Shown: in pieces, positions 5,246 to 10,834 of the stretch
How the letters are laid out: each line of letters opens with the position of its first letter
How positions within the stretch are numbered: position 1 is the stretch's first letter
NCBI GenBank assembly: GCA_022798035.1
Contig: JAAWLS010000049.1
Coordinates: 1 to 10,834, forward strand
DNA length: 10,834 bases
Origin: Lachnospiraceae bacterium
GTDB lineage: Bacteria; Bacillota; Clostridia; Lachnospirales; Lachnospiraceae
Direction of reading: 5' to 3'
Notes under the pieces: model-generated
What the model saw: only the letters and a program-made list of their open reading frames with translations
Told to the model about the DNA's origin: nothing
Databases searched by the model: none
Made by a program: the position numbers and the translations under genes

Positions 5246-5475
5246 CGACCCCGGCCGCAAAATGCCAAAATAAAAACACGAGCTGCCAAAAATGACTGCT
5301 CATGTTTCCAAACACTCCCATCCAATGGGATAGTCAAATATCCCGCAGCAAGCTACGGGGCATGACCTGGCTTGTTCTTTCCGCCCCAAGGGGGGGGGAT
5401 ATTTGACCCTCGCGGCATTCGCCAAATATCCGCGCAAACGCGGCTGCTTGGCTCATTGCTCGCGGGAATAAAATC
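5246..5475. repeat. Gene-free block of nested palindromes with a 9-G tract
   Basis: No gene is seen. Structure found: GTCAAATATCC (5333-5343) with its exact reverse complement at 5397-5407 and a third near-copy GCCAAATATCC (5420-5430); a hairpin CCCG-C-AGC-AA-GCT-A-CGGG (5342-5359); a run of nine G (5390-5398) paired in part with the CCCC just before it; a hairpin CCGCG-CAAA-CGCGG (5430-5443); and TCCCGC-AGCA (5341-5350) mirrored by TGCTCGCGGGA (5457-5467). The block begins just after the kdgK stop and is more GC-rich than its surroundings. It could end kdgK transcription, but no hairpin is followed by a clear U run. It looks like a dispersed extragenic repeat. Confidence 0.65.
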
Positions 5476-6498
5476 TTATCTCTGCACCCGTCCGGACGCA
5501 TCGCCGCCTTTCAGTTTTTCCACCTCAGAGACGCTCACCAGGTTATAATCTCCTTCAATGGAATGCTTCAATGCAGAAGCCGCCACGGCAAATTCTACCG
5601 CCTCCTGGGCGGACATTCCCTGCAGCAGCGCGTAAATCAAACCGCCGCCAAAGCTGTCGCCGCCGCCCACACGGTCTGTAATCCGCAGATGATATTCCCG
5701 GGAAAAACAGTAATCTTTCCCATCGTACAGCATGGCCGCCCAGTCATTGTCGCTGGCTGAGATGGAAGTCCGCAGCGTAATAGCCACTTTTTCAAATCCA
5801 AACTGCTCCATCAGCTGTCTTGCCACACTTTTGTAACCTTCCTTGTCCAGCTTCCCGCCGTAAATGTCCGTGTTCTCAGCCTCAATTCCAAATACATCCT
5901 TGGCATCCTCCTCGTTGGAAATGCACACGTCCACATACTGGCAGAGCTCCGTCATCACTCTGCGGGCTTCCTCTCTGGACCAGAGTTTGCCCCGGTAATT
6001 CAAATCACAGGAAATTTTTACGCCTTTTTTCCTGGCTTCCTGGCAGGCCTTTCTCACAATGGCCGTCACATTCTCTCCCAGCGCAGGGGTGATTCCTGTA
6101 AAATGAAACCACTCCGCTCCTTCAAAAATAGCGTCCCATTTAAACTCTTCCGGGGAAGCCGTCTGAACTGCCGAGCCTGCTCTGTCGTAAATACAGACCG
6201 AACCTCTTTGGGAAGCGCCTTTTTCCAGAAAATAAATGCCCACACGCTCCCCGCCCCGGACAATTTTGGACGTGTCCACGCCGTATTTGCGGAGACTGTT
6301 TACTGCCGCCTGCCCAATGGCATGTTCCGGAAGTTTCGTGACAAAAGAAACATCCACGCCGTAATTAGCCAAAGATACCGCAACGTTGGCCTCTCCGCCG
6401 CCGAAGGCAGCCTGCATTCTGTCATTCTGGAAAAAGCGGTAATATCCTTCCGGCGCTAAGCGCAGCATAATCTCTCCGAATGTAATTACTTTTGCCAT
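5476..6498 (-). CDS. kdgK: 2-dehydro-3-deoxygluconokinase (KDG kinase)
   Basis: A 340-residue PfkB/ribokinase-family sugar kinase that phosphorylates KDG to KDPG in the cytoplasm. It opens MAKVITFGEIMLRLAPEGYY, has the first PfkB signature GGGEANVAVSLANYG (33-47), DLNYR (165-169) and the second signature DRVGGGDSFGGGLI (275-288) with the catalytic base Asp281 in the anion-hole GGGDSF. The ATG overlaps the end of the aldolase gene by 13 bases and has AAAGGAGG upstream. Length is normal for KdgK. The position directly after eda, whose product consumes KDPG, and the uxuA-uxaC context fix KDG as the likely substrate over other PfkB substrates. Confidence 0.92.
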   Translation of the reverse strand: MAKVITFGEIMLRLAPEGYYRFFQNDRMQAAFGGGEANVAVSLANYGVDVSFVTKLPEHAIGQAAVNSLRKYGVDTSKIVRGGERVGIYFLEKGASQRGSVCIYDRAGSAVQTASPEEFKWDAIFEGAEWFHFTGITPALGENVTAIVRKACQEARKKGVKISCDLNYRGKLWSREEARRVMTELCQYVDVCISNEEDAKDVFGIEAENTDIYGGKLDKEGYKSVARQLMEQFGFEKVAITLRTSISASDNDWAAMLYDGKDYCFSREYHLRITDRVGGGDSFGGGLIYALLQGMSAQEAVEFAVAASALKHSIEGDYNLVSVSEVEKLKGGDASGRVQR

Positions 6499-7139
6499 GA
6501 TTCGCGGGCCTCCTTTATGATTTCACGGGATTTTCGACACAGTTTTGTAATCTCTTCCCAGTCCTGATTTTCAATAAGCTCCTCCGTCACCATATAAGAA
6601 CCGCCGCAGGCGGCAATCAGCGGAGACTTTGCATAATCTTTCAAATTTTTCAGGGAAATGCCTCCGGTGGGCATTATCCGAAACATGGGAAAAGGCCCGC
6701 TCATGGCCTTGATTTTCTCCAATCCCCCTGACTGCTCCGCCGGGAAAAATTTGATGAGCCCAAGACCTGATTTCAGCGCCGCATGGTAATCTGTGGGAGA
6801 ACTGCATCCAGGATAAATGGGAATGTCTTTTTTCTGGGCATAGTCCACAAGTTCCTGGTCATAGCCTGGCGTCACAATAAATTCTCCTCCGGCTTCTAAG
6901 ACAGCGTCAATCTGTTTCTTCTCTGTGACGGTGCCTGCTCCCACAATCATTTCCGGATATACTTCTTTCATCAGACGGATTGCCTCATCCGCCTTTGCCG
7001 CCCGGAATGTCACTTCTGCAACGGGAACGCCGCCTTCCCAGAGCGCTTTTGCCAGAAGGCACGCATCCCGTTCGGGATGATTCAGTTTGACTACCGGCAC
7101 AATGCCGATTTCTGATATTCTCTGATTTAACTCACTCAT
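6486..7139 (-). CDS. eda: KDPG/KHG aldolase (2-dehydro-3-deoxyphosphogluconate aldolase)
   Basis: A 217-residue class I aldolase of the (beta/alpha)8 fold. It splits KDPG into pyruvate and glyceraldehyde 3-phosphate, joining the hexuronate route to glycolysis. Family motifs: VAEVTFRAAKA with catalytic Glu42 and Arg46, VGAGTVT (66-72), FIVTPGYD (87-94), YPGCSSPTD (109-117), GLIKFFPAE with the Schiff-base Lys130, and MPTGGIS (156-162). The ATG has AAGGAGG five bases ahead. It lies 12 bases after the SDR gene and overlaps kdgK by 13 bases, so translation is probably coupled. All catalytic residues are present and length is typical. Confidence 0.94.
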   Translation of the reverse strand: MSELNQRISEIGIVPVVKLNHPERDACLLAKALWEGGVPVAEVTFRAAKADEAIRLMKEVYPEMIVGAGTVTEKKQIDAVLEAGGEFIVTPGYDQELVDYAQKKDIPIYPGCSSPTDYHAALKSGLGLIKFFPAEQSGGLEKIKAMSGPFPMFRIMPTGGISLKNLKDYAKSPLIAACGGSYMVTEELIENQDWEEITKLCRKSREIIKEARESWQK

Positions 7140-7151
7140 AACTGCCTCCTT

Positions 7152-7994
7152 CTACACACCGGAATAAGCGGAAAATCCTGCGTCAATGGGCAGTATCACT
7201 CCAGTAATGGCGCCGGATGCCTTCTCGTCGCACAGGAAAAATACGCTTCCCAACAGCTCCTCGCTCTCCACAAATCTCCCCATAGGAGTTCCGGACAGAA
7301 TTTTGTTGGAGCGCGGCGTCGGCGTGCCGTCTGGCTGAAACAGCAGGGCACGGTTCTGGTTTGACACGAGAAAGCCCGGCGCAATAGCGTTGCAGCGGAT
7401 GCCCGTAGCAGCAAAATGAGTTGCCAGCCATTGAGTAAAATTCGACACTGCAGCTTTTGCCGCGGAGTAAGCAGGAATTTTCGTCAGCGGAATATAGGCG
7501 TTCATGGAGGAGACGTTTAAAATACATCCTGACTTCCGTTCTGCCATCTCCTTTGCAAATACCTGGGTGGGCAGCAGTGTTCCCTGAAAGTTCAGTTTGA
7601 ATACAAAGTCCACGCCGGAGGGCTCTAAATCAAAAAACGTCTTCTGCCCTTCTTTTCTCTCATGATGGTACTCGTTGTCTGTGGTGGCTTTGGGGCTGTT
7701 GCCTCCGGCTCCGTTTACCAGAATATCGCAGGGGCCTAAATCTGAGAGTACCTGTTCATGGACTTTCTTCAATTCTTCTAGTTCCAGCACATTGGCCTGA
7801 TAGCCTTCACAGCAGAATCCTTCCGCCTTCACCTCCTCCGCCAGTTTTTTTACACTCTCCAAATTCAAATCCAGCGCGGCAACCTTCGCTCCCGCCTGGG
7901 CAAACGCCTTGGCCATGGTGCCGCAGAGAATTCCTCCTGCTCCGGTTACCACCACCACTTTGCCTGTAAAATCAATATTTAAAGGTAATTCCAT
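7152..7994 (-). CDS. SDR-family oxidoreductase, probable D-fructuronate reductase (D-mannonate oxidoreductase)
   Basis: A short-chain dehydrogenase/reductase of about 280 residues. From the upstream ATG at 8006 the numbering gives the nucleotide-binding motif TGAGGILCG (21-29), NGAGG (98-102), and catalytic Ser167, Tyr180 and Lys184 in NVSSMNAY...PAYSAAK. I prefer the second ATG (7994, MELPLNIDFTGK): AAAGGATG stands about nine bases before it, whereas the same site touches the first ATG directly. Enterobacteria use an unrelated long-chain UxuB for fructuronate to mannonate; in Firmicutes an SDR (as B. subtilis UxuB/YjmF) does this step. Position between uxaC and the KDG genes supports the reductase role. 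A related use, such as 5-keto-gluconate reduction, cannot be excluded. Confidence 0.85.
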   Translation of the reverse strand: MELPLNIDFTGKVVVVTGAGGILCGTMAKAFAQAGAKVAALDLNLESVKKLAEEVKAEGFCCEGYQANVLELEELKKVHEQVLSDLGPCDILVNGAGGNSPKATTDNEYHHERKEGQKTFFDLEPSGVDFVFKLNFQGTLLPTQVFAKEMAERKSGCILNVSSMNAYIPLTKIPAYSAAKAAVSNFTQWLATHFAATGIRCNAIAPGFLVSNQNRALLFQPDGTPTPRSNKILSGTPMGRFVESEELLGSVFFLCDEKASGAITGVILPIDAGFSAYSGV

Positions 7995-8012
7995 TTTCCT
8001 GTTCATCCTTTC

Positions 8013-9416
8013 TTAATTTATATCAAATCCAAAAAATCTGCGTGTATTTTCATAGCTCAAGTCTCGAATCAATTGTTTCAAATATTCCATGTCTCTGGGA
8101 TATTGTCCGCTCTCCACCCATTCCCCCACCAGTTCGCACAGCACCCGGCGGAAATATTCATGACGGGTATAACTCAAAAAGGAACGGGAGTCTGTCAGCA
8201 TTCCCACAAAACATCCCAGCACGCCGTTGGCGGCCAGCTCTGTCAGCTGGCTGCGCATGCCAAACCTGTGGTCATTGAACCACCAGGCGCTTCCCTGCTG
8301 GATTTTTCCCACCGTGCCGCCTCCCTGAAAACAGGCCATAATTGTGGCAAGGGCTGTGTTGTCTCCCGGATTCAGGGAGTAGAGAATCATTTTTGGCAGT
8401 CCGCCGTTTTCTGCAAATCCATTCAAAAGAGGTCCCAGTTTTTCCACTCCGGAACGGCTGTTGACTGCATCGTACCCGGTGTCAGGACCCAGAAGCGCAA
8501 ACTGGGTTTTGTTGACATTCCTGAGACATCCAAAGTGAATCTGCATCACCCAGTTTTTTTTCGCATATTTCTTTGCACAGGCCGTGGTAACAAGGGTCTT
8601 ATAGGCGTCTCCGGCGTCTTTTGGGGGCCGCACTCCATCCATTGCCATAGAAAAAGCCTGGTTCGCTCTCTGGAAATCCGGCTTCTCATACATGCAGTAA
8701 TCCAGTCCGTGGTCGGCACAGATACAGCCCTGTCCGGCAAAATAGTCAATCCGCTGACACAGGGCCTCTGCCGCGTCTTCTGCCGTATGAATGTTTTGGC
8801 CCGTCACCTCTGACAATTTCTGAATATATTCGGCAAATCCGTCCTTCTCAATGTTAATCCCTACGTCCGGCCGAAATGCCGGAAGCACCTGAATCTTCAT
8901 GGCGGAATCCTCCGCAATCTTCTTATGCCACGCAAGGTCATCCAGCGGCCCGTCTGTGGTACAGATGGCCTGAACATGGAATTTCTCCATCAACGTTCTG
9001 GCAGAATAATCCTGCAGAATTTCATTGCAGCAGTCATAAATCTCATCGGCCGTTTCCGGATTCAGTGGCTTTGTAATCCCAAATCCTCTTTTCAGCTCCA
9101 GATGACTCCAATGGTAAATGGGATTTCCAATCAGTTTGGGCATGACGGAGGCAAAGGCCCGGAATTTCTCCCTATCCGGCGCATTTCCGGTAATCTTGTC
9201 CTCCTCCACTCCCCCTGCCCGCATCAAACGCCATTTATAATGGTCTCCGTCAAGCCACACCTGGGAAATGTTTTCAAATTTCCGGTCCTCGGCAATCTCT
9301 CTTGGATTGATATGGCAGTGATAGTCGATAATCGGCAAATTTTCAGCCGCCTGGTGATACAATTCCTCTGCCGTCGACGTGGACAGCAGAAAATTTTCAT
9401 CCATAAATGTTCTCAT
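8013..9416 (-). CDS. uxaC: Glucuronate isomerase (uronate isomerase)
   Basis: A 467-residue enzyme of the amidohydrolase superfamily that interconverts D-glucuronate and D-fructuronate (and galacturonate and tagaturonate). It opens MRTFMDENFLLSTSTAEELY and carries the family metal motif IIDYHCHINP with His33 and His35. Further conserved blocks are ICTTDGPLDDLAWHKK, QIHFGCLRN and GMLTDSRSFLSYTRHEYFRR near the C-terminus. Length matches the usual 465-475 residues. The ATG has GGAGG five bases ahead. It follows uxuA by 66 bases and precedes the reductase by a few bases. The neighbours are the glucuronate branch genes; no altronate (UxaA/UxaB) genes are present. Confidence 0.95.
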   Translation of the reverse strand: MRTFMDENFLLSTSTAEELYHQAAENLPIIDYHCHINPREIAEDRKFENISQVWLDGDHYKWRLMRAGGVEEDKITGNAPDREKFRAFASVMPKLIGNPIYHWSHLELKRGFGITKPLNPETADEIYDCCNEILQDYSARTLMEKFHVQAICTTDGPLDDLAWHKKIAEDSAMKIQVLPAFRPDVGINIEKDGFAEYIQKLSEVTGQNIHTAEDAAEALCQRIDYFAGQGCICADHGLDYCMYEKPDFQRANQAFSMAMDGVRPPKDAGDAYKTLVTTACAKKYAKKNWVMQIHFGCLRNVNKTQFALLGPDTGYDAVNSRSGVEKLGPLLNGFAENGGLPKMILYSLNPGDNTALATIMACFQGGGTVGKIQQGSAWWFNDHRFGMRSQLTELAANGVLGCFVGMLTDSRSFLSYTRHEYFRRVLCELVGEWVESGQYPRDMEYLKQLIRDLSYENTRRFFGFDIN

Positions 9417-9462
9417 TTTTTCCTCCGCTCTGTGGGTTTTTCAGCACAAACAGACAGCTCAT

Positions 9463-9484
9463 GAAAGAATAAACCAGTTCTTTC
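9463..9484. other. Intercistronic hairpin between uxuA and uxaC
   Basis: GAAAGAA (9463-9469) and TTCTTTC (9478-9484) form a 7-bp perfect stem with an 8-nt loop, beginning at the uxuA stop codon. No U run follows, so it is more likely an mRNA end-protecting or translation-tuning structure than a terminator. Confidence 0.4.
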
Positions 9485-10562
9485 ACGTTTCTGCCTTTTC
9501 TGCCTCTTCTTTCTCCAGCATATCCCAGCAGCCCCACATATACATAATGCCAAGGGCCCTGTCATAAAGTCCATATCCTGGCCGGCATTTCTCACCCCAG
9601 ATATGGCGGCCATGGTCGGGACGGATATATCCCTTATAACCGCAGTCGTGGTAAGCCCGCATAATCTCCAGAATCCCAACGTCTCCGTCACAGTCCCGGT
9701 GAGAGGCCTCCGTGAAATCTCCATTGGGAAAATGTTTTACATTCCGGATATGGGCAAAAGCAATCCGGTCGCAATAGGTGCGCACCATATCCGGCACGTC
9801 ATTGTCAAAATTAGCTCCCAAGGAACCGGAACAGAGGCACAGGCAATTGTTCTCATCATCCACCATAGACAGAAACCGTCCGATGGACTCCTTATCCACC
9901 AGAAGCCTGGGCAGGCCGAAAATGTCCCAGGGCGGGTCGTCTGGATGAATAGCCATCTTGATTCCCGTCTCATGGCAGGCAGGCATCACTGCCTCCAGAA
10001 AATATTTCAGGTTTTCCCACAATTTTTCCTTTGTCACCGGACGATAGGCCTCAAACAGCTCATCCAGTTTCGCCATTCGCTCCGGCTCCCATCCGGGAAA
10101 TGTCATGCCGTTTAAATTCTTCAAAATATAGTCCGCCATCTCCTTATAGTCCTGCTGCACCTTTGCTTTCTCATAGTACAGGGCCGTGGAGCCATCCTCC
10201 ATGGGATGAAATAAGTCTGTCCTGGTCCAGTCAAAAATCGGCATAAAATTATAAGTCACAACCTTCACGCCGAATTTGGACAGATTCCGCAGTGTCTGCT
10301 TATAATTTTCGATATATTTATCCCGGGTGGGCAGTCCAATTTTAATGTCATCGTGGACATTTACGCTCTCCACCACATCCATGTTGAATCCATAGGGCTC
10401 AATCTGTCGGCGCACTTTTTCAATCTCTTCCACTTCCCAGACCTCTCCGGCTTCCTTGTCGTGCAGCGCCCAGACAAGGCCGCTCACCCCGGGAATCTGT
10501 TTAATCTGTTCCTGGGTGATACTGTCGTTTCCCTCGCCGTACCAGCGAAATGTCATCTCCAT
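9483..10562 (-). CDS. uxuA: Mannonate dehydratase
   Basis: A 359-residue metal-dependent dehydratase (xylose-isomerase-like barrel) that converts D-mannonate to KDG. Family blocks visible: MTFRWYGEGND (3-13), TYNFMPIFDWTRTDL (103-117), MAIHPDDPPWDIFG (203-216), LCSGSLGAN (243-251), FAHIRNVK (269-276), DCDGDVGI (290-297) and YIRPDHGRHIWGE (312-324). The His, Cys, His and Asp metal ligands of the family fall in HPDDPP, CSGS, HIRN and RPDHG. The frame stays open 30 codons further upstream (to 10652), but those codons lie in a palindromic intergenic region. The ATG at 10562 has AAGGGAG eight bases ahead and gives the standard family start. First gene of the hexuronate operon. Confidence 0.95.
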   Translation of the reverse strand: MEMTFRWYGEGNDSITQEQIKQIPGVSGLVWALHDKEAGEVWEVEEIEKVRRQIEPYGFNMDVVESVNVHDDIKIGLPTRDKYIENYKQTLRNLSKFGVKVVTYNFMPIFDWTRTDLFHPMEDGSTALYYEKAKVQQDYKEMADYILKNLNGMTFPGWEPERMAKLDELFEAYRPVTKEKLWENLKYFLEAVMPACHETGIKMAIHPDDPPWDIFGLPRLLVDKESIGRFLSMVDDENNCLCLCSGSLGANFDNDVPDMVRTYCDRIAFAHIRNVKHFPNGDFTEASHRDCDGDVGILEIMRAYHDCGYKGYIRPDHGRHIWGEKCRPGYGLYDRALGIMYMWGCWDMLEKEEAEKAET

Positions 10563-10640
10563 ACTGATTTCTCCCTTCTGATTATTTTGTACCAACAGCA
10601 CAACTCTAAATCCGTTACAGTTCACTCCCACGCCATTCGC

Positions 10641-10660
10641 AAAGGCGCCCATGGCGCTTT
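10641..10660. repeat. GC-rich palindrome upstream of uxuA
   Basis: AAAG-G-CGCC-CAT-GGCG-CTTT: an 8-bp stem with one bulged G and a 3-nt loop, within the transcribed leader of uxuA. Role unknown. Confidence 0.5.
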
Positions 10661-10697
10661 CCCGCTGCTTAATTTAACTTTATTGGCAACGTAGAGT

Positions 10698-10741
10698 GAC
10701 CTCAGGACTCCTCCCAACTTCGTTGGGTCCCTCCTCAGGTC
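10698..10741. repeat. Extended hairpin upstream of uxuA
   Basis: Core CCCAAC-TTC-GTTGGG (10713-10727), a perfect 6-bp stem. The flanks extend it: GACCT and GGA on the left (10698-10707) pair with TCC and AGGTC on the right (10732-10741) across a small internal loop. It may be a dispersed repeat, or a terminator body or leader structure. Confidence 0.5.
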
Positions 10742-10787
10742 CAATGCTAACTTTGCTCATAAATCGGCGTTCCCTTCGTCAGCACAA

Positions 10788-10825
10788 ATGGAGAAATCAT
10801 TATGCAAGCATATGATTATCTCCAT
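10788..10825. promoter_or_regulatory. 38-bp imperfect palindrome, operator candidate
   Basis: ATGGAGA-AATCAT-(T)-ATGC, two bases, GCAT-ATGATT-(A)-TCTCCAT: 17 base pairs with one bulged base on each side. It is AT-rich and lies about 230 bases before uxuA, in the only place in the window where control sites for the operon would be expected. It could be a repressor site (GntR- or LacI-type regulators commonly control hexuronate genes) or part of a structure belonging to whatever lies beyond the edge. Confidence 0.5.
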
Positions 10826-10834
10826 ATTGGCTGA

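Larger units (their letters stand above)
10563..10834. promoter_or_regulatory. Upstream region of the hexuronate operon, no gene
   Basis: No gene is seen in these 272 bases. They hold three palindromes, listed separately, and the uxuA ribosome binding site at 10571-10577. I could not pick out a convincing -35/-10 pair or an intact catabolite-control (cre) site; the nearest thing to a cre, TGTAACGGATTTAG near 10604-10617, lacks one base of the pattern. The promoter may lie within this stretch or beyond the window. Confidence 0.4.

Noticed and set aside
5320..5470. CRISPR-like spaced repeats from the three GTCAAATATCC motifs
   Set aside because: The motifs are 11 nt, in mixed orientation and unevenly spaced, with no array.
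8073..8813. Long plus-strand open frame opposite uxaC
   Set aside because: It is antisense to strongly conserved uxaC sequence, and its protein has no family features.
10604..10617. Catabolite-control (cre) site
   Set aside because: TGTAACGGATTTAG lacks one base of the cre spacing and its second half is poor.
10563..10652. N-terminal extension of mannonate dehydratase to the ATG at 10652
   Set aside because: The extra 30 residues fall outside the family start, cross a palindrome, and the ATG at 10562 has a proper ribosome binding site.

Overview
The window looks like the chromosome of a gut-type Firmicute, most likely Lachnospiraceae. Grounds: moderate GC, strong AAGGAGG-type ribosome binding sites, a LytTR/DUF3021/ABC cassette, and an isomerase-type hexuronate operon. 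The genus is not fixed by what I can see. Every convincing gene reads on the minus strand, so transcription runs from high to low coordinates. I describe it in that order.

From 10562 down to 5476 is a tight five-gene operon for D-glucuronate breakdown: mannonate dehydratase (uxuA), glucuronate isomerase (uxaC), an SDR-type fructuronate reductase, KDPG aldolase (eda) and KDG kinase (kdgK). Together they take glucuronate through fructuronate, mannonate, KDG and KDPG to pyruvate plus glyceraldehyde 3-phosphate. No transporter, glycosidase or regulator for the pathway lies inside the window. The upstream region (10563-10834) carries three palindromes but no gene. A gene-free block of nested palindromes and a 9-G tract (about 5225-5475) follows kdgK.

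From 5140 down to 2638 is a four-gene cassette: LytTR DNA-binding regulator, DUF3021 membrane protein, ABC ATPase and ABC-2 permease, with junctions of one base or less. It has a clear promoter (TTGCAA / 16 bp / TATAAT) overlapped by a 22-bp imperfect palindrome. The position of that promoter argues for a TTG start codon for the regulator.

From about 2640 down to 1317 is a decayed two-gene locus: a Panacea (DUF4065) antitoxin-like gene and its overlapping partner, probably a membrane-associated toxin. The Panacea homology starts exactly at the permease stop codon, so its natural 5' end seems lost. The partner gene is split by a 272-bp non-coding MITE-like element (1676-1947) with 24-bp terminal inverted repeats, a TA target duplication and two large internal hairpins. 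Removing the element plus one TA copy restores a single in-frame reading frame of 146 codons. That restored gene still appears to lack its first membrane segments, because its probable C-terminal tail lies in another frame at 1317-1514.

From about 1280 to the window start is a MarR-type regulator followed by the beginning of an ABC multidrug exporter. The promoter is near-perfect (TTGACA / 16 bp / TATAAT) and is abutted by a 33-bp palindrome that is a strong operator candidate. Between promoter and marR lies an unusual leader of about 370 nt with a perfect 19-bp inverted repeat, further hairpins, and a third copy of the repeat near the marR ribosome binding site.
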